Program-made: the position numbers and the translations under genes | The notes under the pieces: generated by a model | The model's input: the letters and a program-made list of their open reading frames with translations, nothing else | The model's database searches: none | What the model was told of the DNA's origin: nothing | Assembly: GCA_950054395.1 (NCBI GenBank) | Contig: CATLOZ010000009.1 | Coordinates: forward strand, 1 to 33,415 | Direction: 5' to 3' | DNA length: 33,415 bases | From: an uncultured Chloroflexota bacterium | Lineage (GTDB): Bacteria > Chloroflexota > Dehalococcoidia > Lucifugimonadales > GCA-002694895 | In this document: piece by piece, positions 7,963 to 17,262 of the stretch | Layout of the letters: every line of letters starts with the position of its first letter | Numbering within the stretch: position 1 is the first letter of the stretch

Positions 7963-8301
7963 ATGCCAAAAAAGTATCAAGGCGAGCCATATAATAGAAT
8001 AACTGCCAAGGAATTGTATGCCTTAAGTAAAACAGAAGAAATTAGGATTATAGATGTCAGGGAATTGTCTGAGTATAATTCAGGCCATATTTTGGAATCG
8101 AAATTAATATCATTGAATAATATTGAGGATTGGGTAAAAGATAATGAAATTCATGATAAAACTGCTTTTGTCTGTCAGGTTGGAGTTAGGAGTGCTTTAG
8201 CTTGTGAAATTGCTGCAGCTTATGGATCTCTAGAGGATAATTTGTTTAATCTGGACGGTGGAGTTAATGAATGGATTAAGGAAGGATTTGAGTTGAAATG
8301 A
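7963..8301 (+). CDS. Single-domain rhodanese (thiosulfate sulfurtransferase-like)
   Basis: A 112-residue rhodanese domain. IRIIDVRELSEYNSGHI is the CH2A/CH2B-type beginning, VCQVGVRSALAC carries the catalytic cysteine with a standard CxxGxRS active-site loop, and NLDGGVNEWIKEGF closes the fold. Such proteins hold a persulfide and pass sulfur to acceptors. An in-frame ATG at 7909 would add 18 residues; I prefer 7963 because the family begins just after it and AGG stands upstream, but 7909 is possible. It heads the plus-strand run with the PfkB kinase, ahcY and metK; a role in handling sulfur from the homocysteine branch is a guess. Confidence 0.88.
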   Translation: MPKKYQGEPYNRITAKELYALSKTEEIRIIDVRELSEYNSGHILESKLISLNNIEDWVKDNEIHDKTAFVCQVGVRSALACEIAAAYGSLEDNLFNLDGGVNEWIKEGFELK

Positions 8302-8320
8302 TTAAATTTGCGAGTTATCA

Positions 8321-9280
8321 ATGTCTATAACTGTAGTTGGGTCAGTAGCTTATGATACTGTGACAACTAGTTATGGCAAAAGTATTAAACAGTTAGGTGG
8401 ATCTGCAATTTACTTCAGTATCGCAGCTTCTAAATTTACTAATGTTTATCCAGTAGGGGTTTATGGGGATGATTTTGATAATTCTGATATAAAACTTTTA
8501 CTAGATAATTCTATAAATATATCTAATTTAAAAAAAGAAAAAGGTAAAACATTTTTTTGGGAAGGGGTTTATGATAATAATGACATTAATAGTAGAAAGA
8601 CTATTACTACTGATTTAAATGTATTTGAAAAATTTGTTCCTGAATTAGATAATACTTCAAAAAAATCAGATATTATATTTTTAGCTAATATCAATCCTGA
8701 ATTACAATTAGACGTGTTAAATCAATGTAAGAATATCAATCCTAGTTCTTTTGTTGGATTAGACACAATGGATTTATGGATTAATAATTCAATTGAATCA
8801 TTAAATAAAGTTATATTTAAATCAAATGTGATTATGATAGATCAATATGAGGCAAGTGCTTTATCCATGGTTAATAATTTGAAGGATGCTGGATTGAAAA
8901 TATTAGAATCTGGGGTAGATTTTGTTGTAATAAAAAAAGGCGAACATGGAGTTTTGATTTTTAACAAAGATTATGAGATCAGTATTCCAGGATACCTAAC
9001 AAACATTGTTAAAGATCCAACAGGAGCAGGAGATTCTTTTGCAGGCACATTTTTTGGTTATTTAGATAAAATTGGGAATGAATACACTTCAGATAATATA
9101 TTTATTGCTACTGTTTTAGCTACGGTTGTAGCATCTTATACAGTTGAAGGTTTTGGTGTAGAAGCGTTATTGAAACTTGATATTGATAGTATTTATGAGA
9201 GATATGAGAAATATTTAAAATTAATAGGTCAAAGGACATACATTAGTTTAGATAATTTAAAAAGCAAATTAGATATTTAA
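8321..9280 (+). CDS. PfkB family carbohydrate/nucleoside kinase
   Basis: A 319-residue ribokinase-fold kinase. The N-terminal VGSVAYDTV and QLGGSAIYFSIAAS (Gly-Gly substrate hinge) and the C-terminal signature DPTGAGDSFAGTFFGYL, with the catalytic Asp and anion hole, are intact. VVIKKGEHGVLIF fits the nucleotide-binding region. The substrate is not readable from sequence. It sits 19 bases after the rhodanese and 147 bases before ahcY and metK; AhcY makes adenosine, so adenosine kinase activity would fit the place, but ordinary sugar kinases share these motifs. Confidence 0.9.
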   Translation: MSITVVGSVAYDTVTTSYGKSIKQLGGSAIYFSIAASKFTNVYPVGVYGDDFDNSDIKLLLDNSINISNLKKEKGKTFFWEGVYDNNDINSRKTITTDLNVFEKFVPELDNTSKKSDIIFLANINPELQLDVLNQCKNINPSSFVGLDTMDLWINNSIESLNKVIFKSNVIMIDQYEASALSMVNNLKDAGLKILESGVDFVVIKKGEHGVLIFNKDYEISIPGYLTNIVKDPTGAGDSFAGTFFGYLDKIGNEYTSDNIFIATVLATVVASYTVEGFGVEALLKLDIDSIYERYEKYLKLIGQRTYISLDNLKSKLDI

Positions 9281-9295
9281 GATAAATAAATAGTA

Positions 9296-9323
9296 TTATG
9301 AATTAATATAAATGTGTTAGAAT
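9296..9323 (+). promoter_or_regulatory. Candidate promoter for ahcY-metK
   Basis: TTATGA (9296-9301), a 16-base spacer and TAGAAT (9318-9323) with an extended -10 TG at 9315-9316. A start near 9330 would leave a leader of about 98 bases before ahcY. The leader starts with ACCCGCG, unusually G+C-rich here. I could not match the leader to a known SAM or SAH riboswitch by eye. Confidence 0.35.
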
Positions 9324-9427
9324 TACCCGCGTTAGTTAAGGATTTTTCAAATATTAGCTCTTAGAAATATATAATTTCCAATAAAATTTTTATTAAATTA
9401 ACAAGTATTAAAGTTTAAGGATAATTA

Positions 9428-10693
9428 ATGGCAGAATTTAAATATGATGTAAAAGATTTAAAATTAGCTTCTGAGGGCCTGAGAAGAATTGAGTGGTCTC
9501 AAAAAGAAATGCCTGTTTTGAATAAAATTCATGAAAGATTTATAAAAAACAAACCACTTACTGGAATGAAAATTGGTGCATGTTTGCATGTAACAACTGA
9601 AACCGCGTATTTAGCTAAAATTTTAAAAGATGGCGGGGCAGATATTGCTATGTGTGCAAGCAATCCATTAAGCACACAGGATGATGTTGCAGCAGCAATG
9701 GTATCAGAATATGAAATACCAACTTTTTCTATCAGAGGAGAAGATAATGATACTTATTATGATCACCTTTCGAAAGTTTGTGATTTTGAACCTAATATGA
9801 CAATGGATGATGGAGCAGATATGGTTGCAATGATTCATCAAGAAAGAAATGAATTAATTGATAATATATTAGGAGGAAGTGAAGAAACTACCACAGGTAT
9901 TATTCGTCTAAGAAGTTTAGCTTCTCAAAATAAATTGAAATATCCTGTGATAGATGTCAATGATGCTGATACTAAACATTTATTTGATAATAGATATGGG
10001 ACAGGCCAAAGTACTTTGGATGGGATAACCAGAGCTACCAATATACTATGGGCAGGTAAAACAGTTGTGGTTGCCGGATATGGTTGGTGCGGTAAAGGCA
10101 TAGCAAAAAGAGCCTCAGGCATGGGTTCACATGTTATAGTTACTGAAGTAGATTCTGTTAAAGCTCTTGAAGCAGTAATGGATGGGTACAGAGTTATGAA
10201 GATGGCCGATGCTGCAAAAGTTGGTGAAGTTTTTATCACTGTTACAGGAGGAATGAATGCCATTGGTAGAGAAGTAATAAAAAATTTAAAATCAGGTGCA
10301 ATAATAGCAAATAGCGGTCATTTTAATGTTGAAATTGATATAGATGCTTTAGAAGATGAATCTGATTCTAGTAAAGATATTTTGAATTTCGTTAAACAAT
10401 ATACATTATATGATGGCAGGCAAATATTTTTGTTAGGTGAAGGCAGATTGATAAATTTAACAGCTGCAGAAGGACATCCTTCTGGTGTTATGGATTTAAG
10501 CTTTGCTGGTCAGGCTTTAGCAGCCGAATATATTAAAAATAATAATATGAATTTAAATAATGCAGTACATTCATTACCAGTTGAAATTGACAAAGAAATA
10601 GCTTTGTTGAAATTACAAGGTATGGATGTGGGTATAGATATACTTACAGAAGAACAAGAAAAATATTTAAGCAGCTGGGATATTGGGACATAA
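9428..10693 (+). CDS. ahcY: Adenosylhomocysteinase (SAH hydrolase)
   Basis: NAD-dependent cleavage of S-adenosylhomocysteine to adenosine and homocysteine, removing the inhibitor left by methyltransferases. The 421-residue length is that of the prokaryotic form. ACLHVTTETAYL, the DVNDADTKHLFDNRYGTG block with conserved Lys and Asp, the Rossmann motif GYGWCGKGIAKRA, NSGHFNVEID and LTAAEGHPSGVMDLSF are diagnostic. AAGGATAATTA precedes the ATG, a good ribosome binding site. metK follows after 14 bases, so the two are one unit of the SAM cycle. Confidence 0.97.
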   Translation: MAEFKYDVKDLKLASEGLRRIEWSQKEMPVLNKIHERFIKNKPLTGMKIGACLHVTTETAYLAKILKDGGADIAMCASNPLSTQDDVAAAMVSEYEIPTFSIRGEDNDTYYDHLSKVCDFEPNMTMDDGADMVAMIHQERNELIDNILGGSEETTTGIIRLRSLASQNKLKYPVIDVNDADTKHLFDNRYGTGQSTLDGITRATNILWAGKTVVVAGYGWCGKGIAKRASGMGSHVIVTEVDSVKALEAVMDGYRVMKMADAAKVGEVFITVTGGMNAIGREVIKNLKSGAIIANSGHFNVEIDIDALEDESDSSKDILNFVKQYTLYDGRQIFLLGEGRLINLTAAEGHPSGVMDLSFAGQALAAEYIKNNNMNLNNAVHSLPVEIDKEIALLKLQGMDVGIDILTEEQEKYLSSWDIGT

Positions 10694-10707
10694 TATTGGA
10701 GATATAA

Positions 10708-11910
10708 ATGAGTTATGATTTTGTAAATGCTAAATCTTATTTATTTACTAGCGAGTCTGTTACAGAAGGTCATCCAGATAAAATTTGTGATCAAATTTCT
10801 GATTCTGTACTTGATAGTATTATTAAATTAGATCCAGAAGCCAGAGTTGCATGCGAGGTTTCAATAACTACAGGTTTAGTTGTTATTATGGGCGAGATAA
10901 CTACTAGTGCATATGTAGATATTCCTTCTGTTGTAAGAAAAGTTATATCTGATATTGGATTTAATGATCCTGAATTAGGGTTTGATTCTAAGTCGTGCGG
11001 GATAATGCTTTCTATTAATGAACAGTCATCAGATATTTCAGAGGGGGTATCAACATCCTTAGAAGTAAGAGGAAAAGATATAACAGATAAGAATGCATTA
11101 ATTGGTGCGGGTGATCAAGGAATAATGTTCGGATACGCATGTACTGAAACTCCAGAATTGATGCCCTTACCAATAACCTTATCCCATAAATTAGTTCAAC
11201 AATTATCTAATGTACGTAGAGATAATACTCTTAATTATTTACGACCAGATGGTAAATCTCAAGTTACAGTTGAATATTCAATGGGGAAACCTAAGCGTAT
11301 AGATACTGTTGTAGTAAGCACTCAACATGCTCCTGATATTTCTCAATCAGATATTTATAATGATATAAGTAACTATGTTATCAAACCTATAATTGATAAA
11401 TCTTTATTAGATTCCAATACAAAGATTTATGTTAATCCTTCTGGTCGATTCGTAATAGGTGGTCCAAATGGAGATACTGGATTGACTGGACGAAAAATTT
11501 TAGTAGATACTTATGGGGGCTTTGCCAGGCATGGTGGAGGTGCTTTTTCAGGAAAAGATCCTACCAAAGTTGATCGATCAGGTGCTTATGCAGCAAGATG
11601 GGTAGCAAAAAATTTAGTTGCCGCCAGAGTATCAGATTTATGTGAAATTCAAATTGCTTATGCCATAGGTATGGCTGAACCCGTATCTGTTTCTGTAGAA
11701 ACTTTTGGGACTAGTAAAATTTCATATGATAAAATTATTGATATTATTAATGATGTTTTTGATTTAAGGCCGGCTGCCATAATTGAACAATTGAATTTGA
11801 GGCGACCAATATATCACTCCACTAGTTCTTATGGACATTTTGGAAGACCTGATTTAGATTTGCCTTGGGAACAAATTAATAAAATGGAAGATATAAGATC
11901 AAGATTATAA
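10708..11910 (+). CDS. metK: S-adenosylmethionine synthetase
   Basis: Makes SAM from methionine and ATP. It has 400 residues. [18 protein letters not shown] at the N-terminus, [12 protein letters not shown] (signature 1), [13 protein letters not shown] and [16 protein letters not shown] (signature 2, phosphate binding) are all intact. TTGGAGATATAA before the ATG is a good ribosome binding site. It directly follows ahcY, joining synthesis of SAM with removal of its demethylated product. Confidence 0.98.
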   Translation: MSYDFVNAKSYLFTSESVTEGHPDKICDQISDSVLDSIIKLDPEARVACEVSITTGLVVIMGEITTSAYVDIPSVVRKVISDIGFNDPELGFDSKSCGIMLSINEQSSDISEGVSTSLEVRGKDITDKNALIGAGDQGIMFGYACTETPELMPLPITLSHKLVQQLSNVRRDNTLNYLRPDGKSQVTVEYSMGKPKRIDTVVVSTQHAPDISQSDIYNDISNYVIKPIIDKSLLDSNTKIYVNPSGRFVIGGPNGDTGLTGRKILVDTYGGFARHGGGAFSGKDPTKVDRSGAYAARWVAKNLVAARVSDLCEIQIAYAIGMAEPVSVSVETFGTSKISYDKIIDIINDVFDLRPAAIIEQLNLRRPIYHSTSSYGHFGRPDLDLPWEQINKMEDIRSRL

Positions 11911-11947
11911 TATTAATATATTTACAATAATTTATGGAATTATATTT

Positions 11948-13363
11948 ATGAAGAAAATAACTTTTGGTACCGATGGGTGGCGTGGATTGATAGCAGACGA
12001 TTTTACTTATCAAAATGTTGGAATTTGTGGATGGTCTATTGCTTCATATATTAAAGAATCTTTAATTAATGAAAGAGGTGTTATTGTTGGTTATGATACG
12101 AGATTTGGATCAAAAGAATTTGCCATTCAAATTTCAAATATATTTTTAAGTGTTGGTATAGATACATATTTAGTTACTGAACCAACTCCTACTCCTGTTA
12201 TTACAAGTGAAGTAATATCTCGTGGTTGTGATATGGGAATAATTATTACTGCAAGTCATAATGATTGGAAATGGAATGGGATAAAGTTAAGAAATTCAGA
12301 AGGTTTGTCTTTAGATAAAGAAGAGTTAAATTTAATTGAAAAAAAATCAAATGCTCGATCTAAGGATGAAATTATTAAATTATATTCAGGTAAATTAAAG
12401 GGTTTGTTAACAGAAATAAGCCCTAAGGATGGCTACTTGGAACTTATTAGAAGTAAATTGCCTATTTCTGAAATTAGAAAATCTGATATTAGAATACTCA
12501 ATGATAATATGTATGGGACTACTTTGGGATATTTGGAATCTTTGCTGGATGATAGTAATTCTTCGATAATTGTTGATTCTATTAATAATTATATCAATCC
12601 TAATTTCCCAGATATCATCAGACCTGAACCCATTAAAATAAATTTAAAGAAAATTTCTGAAAAAATGAAAAAAGAAAAATATGAAGTGGGATTTGCTTTT
12701 GATGCTGATGGAGATAGATTGGGGATTATAGATGAAAATGGCAAAGTTTTAGAAACATACGAAATCTTTTTGTTACTTCTATATTACATGTTTGAAATTA
12801 ATGGTAAAAGAGATGCTGTTGCTAGATCTTTGTCTGTAAGTCATACTATTGATACATTATCTGCAAATTATAATGTTCCTGTTTTAGAGACACCTATAGG
12901 TTTTAAATATCTAAGTAAATTTCTCAATCAAAAAAAAGTCATGTTTGCAGGAGAAGAAAGCGGAGGATTTGGTTCTGATCAATTCCCTGATAGAGATGGA
13001 ATTATTAATAGTATTTATATTTTAGATTTAATTAGGCAAACAGGATTATCAATAAGTAAAATTTTAGATGAAATAAAAACATTAGTAGGAGATAGGTGTT
13101 TCGTTAGAAAAGATATAGATTTTGATATCAATAGAAGGAAAGAAATTAATAATAATATTATGAATATTAAACCAAAAGAAATATATAATTTTGGTTTAAG
13201 TTATTCAACTGATATTGATGGAATTAAACATGTCTATAATGATGGTTCATGGTTTTTAGTAAGAATTTCAGGCACAGAAAATGTTGTTAGAATTTATTGC
13301 GAATCAAAACAAGAAGAAATTACAGAACTTATTCTAAATAAAGTAATTAAATTAATTACTTAA
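11948..13363 (+). CDS. Phosphoglucomutase/phosphomannomutase family protein
   Basis: Alpha-D-phosphohexomutase, 471 residues. Domain 1 begins FGTDGWRGLIADDF and holds the phosphoserine loop ITASHNDWKWNG; the usual TASHNP proline is Asp here. The metal loop is DADGDRLGI, the sugar-binding loop GEESGGFG and the phosphate loop RISGTENVVRIY. All four functional loops are therefore present. Whether it acts on glucose, mannose or glucosamine phosphates cannot be told. It lies 37 bases after metK with only a weak ribosome binding site, and is convergent with greA. Confidence 0.93.
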   Translation: MKKITFGTDGWRGLIADDFTYQNVGICGWSIASYIKESLINERGVIVGYDTRFGSKEFAIQISNIFLSVGIDTYLVTEPTPTPVITSEVISRGCDMGIIITASHNDWKWNGIKLRNSEGLSLDKEELNLIEKKSNARSKDEIIKLYSGKLKGLLTEISPKDGYLELIRSKLPISEIRKSDIRILNDNMYGTTLGYLESLLDDSNSSIIVDSINNYINPNFPDIIRPEPIKINLKKISEKMKKEKYEVGFAFDADGDRLGIIDENGKVLETYEIFLLLLYYMFEINGKRDAVARSLSVSHTIDTLSANYNVPVLETPIGFKYLSKFLNQKKVMFAGEESGGFGSDQFPDRDGIINSIYILDLIRQTGLSISKILDEIKTLVGDRCFVRKDIDFDINRRKEINNNIMNIKPKEIYNFGLSYSTDIDGIKHVYNDGSWFLVRISGTENVVRIYCESKQEEITELILNKVIKLIT

Positions 13364-13418
13364 AGGTCTTAAATTATTGCAATAATTATTTATTAGCCAC
13401 TATGACAGTAAAAATCAG

Positions 13419-14279
13419 TTAAGTTACTTTGACTATTTTGTATTTTATTTCACCTGCCGGTGCTGATATTGTAACATGATCGTTTTCACCTTTCCCCAGG
13501 AGGGCTTTTCCAAGTGGAGACTCAAGAGATATTTTAGATAAATTAACATCTGCCTCAGGTGAAGCTACAAGATTAATTTTAGTTCTTTTGTTTTCTTTTT
13601 CCAGTGTTACTTTAGATCCTATTTGTGCAATTTTATTTTTCTTATTACTTCTTTTTGTGTTAAATATAACTGACTTCCTCAATGTTTCTTCTATGGTTTT
13701 AATTTGAGATTCAATTAACCCTTGTTTTTCTCTTGCAGCTTCTAATGGTGCATTTTCTCTGAAATCTTTATCTGCTGCAGCTTTATTAATATCAACAACC
13801 ACATCTTCTCTTTCTTTATATTTTACATTTAATTCTTTTTCTAATGAATCGTGGTATTCTTTGGAAATTTCAACAAAATCGCCCTCATGTACTTTTGATT
13901 TTAGCGATACTGATCCACTTCTTCGACCTTTTTTATTTCTTATATGATTCCCAAGATTTGATTCAGTAAAACCTTCAGTATGAATATAATTTAAATAATC
14001 TCTTGCGACAGTTAATTTTTTAGAAGCATTTTGATTTGAATGTTTTAAGTTAGTTATTTTTACGTATTGCTCAATAAAGAAAGGTTCGATGATATTAAGA
14101 TTAATATTCTCTAGATTGGTATTTTCATCATATGATTTATTTTCAAGACTTATAGTTAGCCATTGAATAAAAGAAGAAAGATCGTTTTTTATAGTTTCTT
14201 TCCTAGATTTCCTCATTCTATTAGTATATAAATTTACTGATTTAATCAGTGTATTTCCGGGTTTAATATCTATACTCAT
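13419..14279 (-). CDS. greA: GreA-type transcript cleavage factor with N-terminal recombinase-like SAM domain
   Basis: The 286-residue product has two parts. Residues ~138-286 are a GreA: coiled coil with the acidic tip KDFRENAP (Asp172, Glu175 match the catalytic D41/E44 of E. coli GreA), AAREKQGLIESQIKTIEE, then the globular domain with SPLGKALLGK and APAGEIKYKIVKV. This rescues backtracked RNA polymerase by transcript cleavage. Residues ~10-118 look like the N-terminal SAM-like core-binding domain of XerC/D-type recombinases (RKETIKNDLSSFIQWL, NASKKLTVARDYLNYI, GFTESNLGNHIR). No recombinase catalytic domain follows. Normal GreA has ~158 residues. AGGAG before the ATG supports the long start. 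It follows polA by 21 bases. Confidence 0.88.
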   Translation of the reverse strand: MSIDIKPGNTLIKSVNLYTNRMRKSRKETIKNDLSSFIQWLTISLENKSYDENTNLENINLNIIEPFFIEQYVKITNLKHSNQNASKKLTVARDYLNYIHTEGFTESNLGNHIRNKKGRRSGSVSLKSKVHEGDFVEISKEYHDSLEKELNVKYKEREDVVVDINKAAADKDFRENAPLEAAREKQGLIESQIKTIEETLRKSVIFNTKRSNKKNKIAQIGSKVTLEKENKRTKINLVASPEADVNLSKISLESPLGKALLGKGENDHVTISAPAGEIKYKIVKVT

Positions 14280-14300
14280 CTATTTCTCCTATATGTTTAA

Positions 14301-17174
14301 TTAACTCATTTCGCCTAAGTTTTGACCTTTTTGTATATTAATGGTTAATGGAACATTTAATTCTACTACATTGGGCATGATTTTACTAAGTATATTTGAA
14401 AGATCTTTTGATTGATTTTTATCACATTCAAAAATCAATTCATCATGTATTTGTAAAAGCATTTTTGTTTGTATATTTTGGTAATCACTTGAATTATTTA
14501 TATTTATCATTGCAATTTTAATTATTTCTGCAGCGGTACCTTGAATTGGCATATTAATTGCCATACGCTCCCCATGAGCTCTTATTCGTTTATCATTTGA
14601 TTTTATTTCGTCAATATATCTTTTTCTTCCAAATAATGTTTCTACGTACCCTTTGTAGTATATTTCTTCTTTGGTTTTTTCTATATAATCTTTAATTTTT
14701 TCAAATCTTTGAAAATACAACTCTATAAATTCCTTACCTTTTTGAATTGATAGGTTAGTTTGTCTTGAAATGCCATAAGCGCTTAGTCCGTATAAAACTC
14801 CGAAATTTAATATTTTAGCTATTCTTCTCATTTCATCATTTACATTGGTTAAATCACATTCATACATGGTAGCAGCTGTAAAATTATGAATATCTTCTCC
14901 TTTCATAAATGCATTTTTGAGATTGGGATCTCCAGAAAAATGAGCTAATACCCTTAATTCTATTTGTGAATAATCAGCAGATACAAATTCATTGTCTTCT
15001 TCCTGTACCGCAAATGATGATCTGACTAGTTTTCCATAATTGGTTCTTTTTGGGATGTTTTGAAGATTTGGATCGCTGCTGGATAATCTTCCTGTTGTTG
15101 TTCCAGCTTGATTAAATTTTGTATGAATCCTGTTTGTTTTGGGATTTAACAATTTTGGTAATGTCATTACATAGGTGGATAAAAGTTTTGAAATTTCTCT
15201 GTATTCCTGAATGTAATTTAAAAATTGTATTTTGGTATTGTCTTCAAAACTGAGGTTGAATGATTCAGATTCTTTAAATTTGTATGTTAATCCATTTATT
15301 AATTCTGTTATCGATTCTGCTCCAGTAGAGTAACCTAATTTGGTTTTTTTTATGTTTTCCGTAGATAAATTTAATTTTTCAAATAAAATTTTACTTAGTT
15401 GCAGTGGTGAATTTAAATTAATTTCTTCCTGAATTAAAGATTTAGTATTGTTTTCAATTGTATTGATTTTATTTAAAAATTCGTTTTGCAATTTATTTAA
15501 TAGATTTAAATTAATTGGCATTCCCTCACTTTGCATTTGAATTAATATTGGTATTAGCTTTATTTCAAGTTCATCAAACAATTTATTCAAATTATTATTT
15601 GATAATTCATTGTCGAATTTTTGTTTCAATTTGTATGTGAAGTATGCATCGTTAATAGCATACTTAGCTATTTCATTGACTGGTTTTTCGCCAATGCTTA
15701 TTTGAGATTTACCTTTCCCTATAATATTTGTGATTGGTTCTAAATCTATATTAAATAAATCTTTTACTAGTTCTTTTAATCCTATATTTCTATACCCTAG
15801 AAGATTGGCAGCTATTAATGTGTCAAAATTAAAATTTTTAATATTTATTGTTATATTATGGTTTATATATGTAGTATTTAGTACTGAAAAATCAAAGTTG
15901 ATATTATGAGCTATTTTTAAAATTTCACTTGATTCTAATATTGGTTTTAATAATTCCAAAGATTCTTTTAATGGTAGATTATTTTCTTTCACATGGTTGA
16001 ATGGAAGATAATAACCGGTTGATTCACCGTATGAAAAAGATATTCCAACTAATTCATTGTTCATTACGTCTAGACTTGATGTTTCAGTATCTATTGCAAA
16101 TTCCTTTTTTTGTAATAGTATTTCAATCAGATCATTTAATTTTGAAATTGAATTTATTACTTCAAATGTAATTTCATTTTCATCGTTATTGCTCGCATTA
16201 GTAATTTCATCTTCATCGTTTTTATATTTATTTGTAATTTTATCTCCATCGTTTTTGTTATCATTATTTGAACCAAATGAATCTGAGATATTTATTTTTT
16301 CTAGTCTTTTTATTAGTGAATTGAAATTTAATTCTTTTAAAAATGAAATTAAACTTTCATTGTTTATATTATTTATTTCAATATCATTTAAATTAATTTC
16401 AACAGGGACTTCCAGATAAAGTTCAATTAATTGTTTAGCTTTTATTGAATTATTAAAATTTTCCAGTAAATTATTTTTTAATTTTTCTTGTTTTATTAAA
16501 TTAAGATTTTCTGAGAGTGAATCTAGAGTTTTGAATTCATTTAATAATTTTATAGCAGTTTTTTTTCCGACTCCTGGTATGCCTGGGATATTGTCTGAAC
16601 TATCACCCGTCAGAGATTTGAAATCAACTATTTGATTTGGATTCAATCCATCATACACTTCGTTGATTAAATTTTTATTGTATTCTATAATTTCGCCATT
16701 TCTTGATGTGGTTATTATGTGAATATTATCATCAATTAATTGGTGTAAATCTGAATCACCTGAGTAAATTAATACTTTTGTGTTTCCAACACCTAATGTT
16801 TTTCCAATTGTGCCTAGTACATCATCTGCTTCGTAATTATTTACAATAATGCTTTTTATATTTGTTGAAGGTAATTTTGTTGTGATTATTTCTAATTGTT
16901 TTTTTAATTCTTCTGGAGTCTCAGATCTGTTAGCCTTGTATTCATTGTATAATTCATTTCTAAATGTTGGGCCTTTCGGATCGAAAACAAAAGCTAGATG
17001 AGTAGGATTTAAAGTATTGAGTAACCTGAAGGTAGTATTGAAAAAGCCATATATTGCTCTAACCTCAATTCCATTATTATTTATCATCGGATTGGGGATT
17101 CCAAACCATGATCTAAACATTAAATAATGTCCATCAATTAATAAAACAATTTTGCTATTATTATTAATTTTCAT
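14301..17174 (-). CDS. polA: DNA polymerase I
   Basis: A 957-residue, three-domain enzyme for gap filling and primer removal. The 5' nuclease (about 1-295) has EADDVLGTI, SGDSDLHQLI and the helix-hairpin-helix IPGIPGVGKKTA. A low-complexity linker with three 11-residue repeats follows (307-339). The 3'-5' exonuclease seems active: DTETSSL (Exo I), HNINFDFSVL (Exo II) and YAINDAYFTY (Exo III) keep the acidic residues. The polymerase part has motif A DYSQIELRVLAHFSGD, motif B RRIAKILNFGVLYG (Phe at the ddNTP-discrimination site) and motif C QIHDELIFE. No ribosome binding site is clear. greA follows in the same direction. Confidence 0.98.
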   Translation of the reverse strand: MKINNNSKIVLLIDGHYLMFRSWFGIPNPMINNNGIEVRAIYGFFNTTFRLLNTLNPTHLAFVFDPKGPTFRNELYNEYKANRSETPEELKKQLEIITTKLPSTNIKSIIVNNYEADDVLGTIGKTLGVGNTKVLIYSGDSDLHQLIDDNIHIITTSRNGEIIEYNKNLINEVYDGLNPNQIVDFKSLTGDSSDNIPGIPGVGKKTAIKLLNEFKTLDSLSENLNLIKQEKLKNNLLENFNNSIKAKQLIELYLEVPVEINLNDIEINNINNESLISFLKELNFNSLIKRLEKINISDSFGSNNDNKNDGDKITNKYKNDEDEITNASNNDENEITFEVINSISKLNDLIEILLQKKEFAIDTETSSLDVMNNELVGISFSYGESTGYYLPFNHVKENNLPLKESLELLKPILESSEILKIAHNINFDFSVLNTTYINHNITINIKNFNFDTLIAANLLGYRNIGLKELVKDLFNIDLEPITNIIGKGKSQISIGEKPVNEIAKYAINDAYFTYKLKQKFDNELSNNNLNKLFDELEIKLIPILIQMQSEGMPINLNLLNKLQNEFLNKINTIENNTKSLIQEEINLNSPLQLSKILFEKLNLSTENIKKTKLGYSTGAESITELINGLTYKFKESESFNLSFEDNTKIQFLNYIQEYREISKLLSTYVMTLPKLLNPKTNRIHTKFNQAGTTTGRLSSSDPNLQNIPKRTNYGKLVRSSFAVQEEDNEFVSADYSQIELRVLAHFSGDPNLKNAFMKGEDIHNFTAATMYECDLTNVNDEMRRIAKILNFGVLYGLSAYGISRQTNLSIQKGKEFIELYFQRFEKIKDYIEKTKEEIYYKGYVETLFGRKRYIDEIKSNDKRIRAHGERMAINMPIQGTAAEIIKIAMININNSSDYQNIQTKMLLQIHDELIFECDKNQSKDLSNILSKIMPNVVELNVPLTINIQKGQNLGEMS
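16158..16256 (-). repeat. Three 33-bp in-frame tandem repeats in polA
   Basis: Three consecutive 33-base units (16224-16256, 16191-16223, 16158-16190 in reading order) encode KNDGDKITNKY, KNDEDEITNAS and NNDENEITFEV. The central part, read on the plus strand as GTAATTTCATCTTCATCGTT with few changes, is shared by all. They lie between the 5' nuclease and the 3'-5' exonuclease and lengthen an acidic, Asn-rich linker. Confidence 0.8.
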
Positions 17175-17262
17175 AATAAATAAAATAATGATTAAAAATA
17201 TATTGTAAGCATATTAAACTAAATATACTATTAAGATATCTAATAAACTTTTAAGGTAAATT

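Noticed and set aside
7852-7980. Longer N-terminus for ilvE from ATG 7980
   Set aside because: The extra 43 residues are hydrophobic and unlike the family; MVKQAEN at 7851 gives the normal length.
9324-9427. Known SAM or SAH riboswitch before ahcY
   Set aside because: I could not find the conserved cores of SAM-I, SAM-II or SAH classes; kept only as a weak finding about a leader.
13372-13387. 16-bp palindrome between pgm-like and greA genes as terminator
   Set aside because: It has no loop and no T run and is all but A/T, so a functional hairpin is not supported.
13419-14279. A complete integrase or a mobile element at the greA gene
   Set aside because: Only the N-terminal SAM-like part is present; no catalytic R-H-R-Y domain or attachment site repeats are seen, and neighbours are housekeeping genes.
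16057-16419. Plus-strand open frame within polA
   Set aside because: It is the complement of the Asn/Asp-rich repeat linker and gives Ser/Phe-rich low-complexity sequence.
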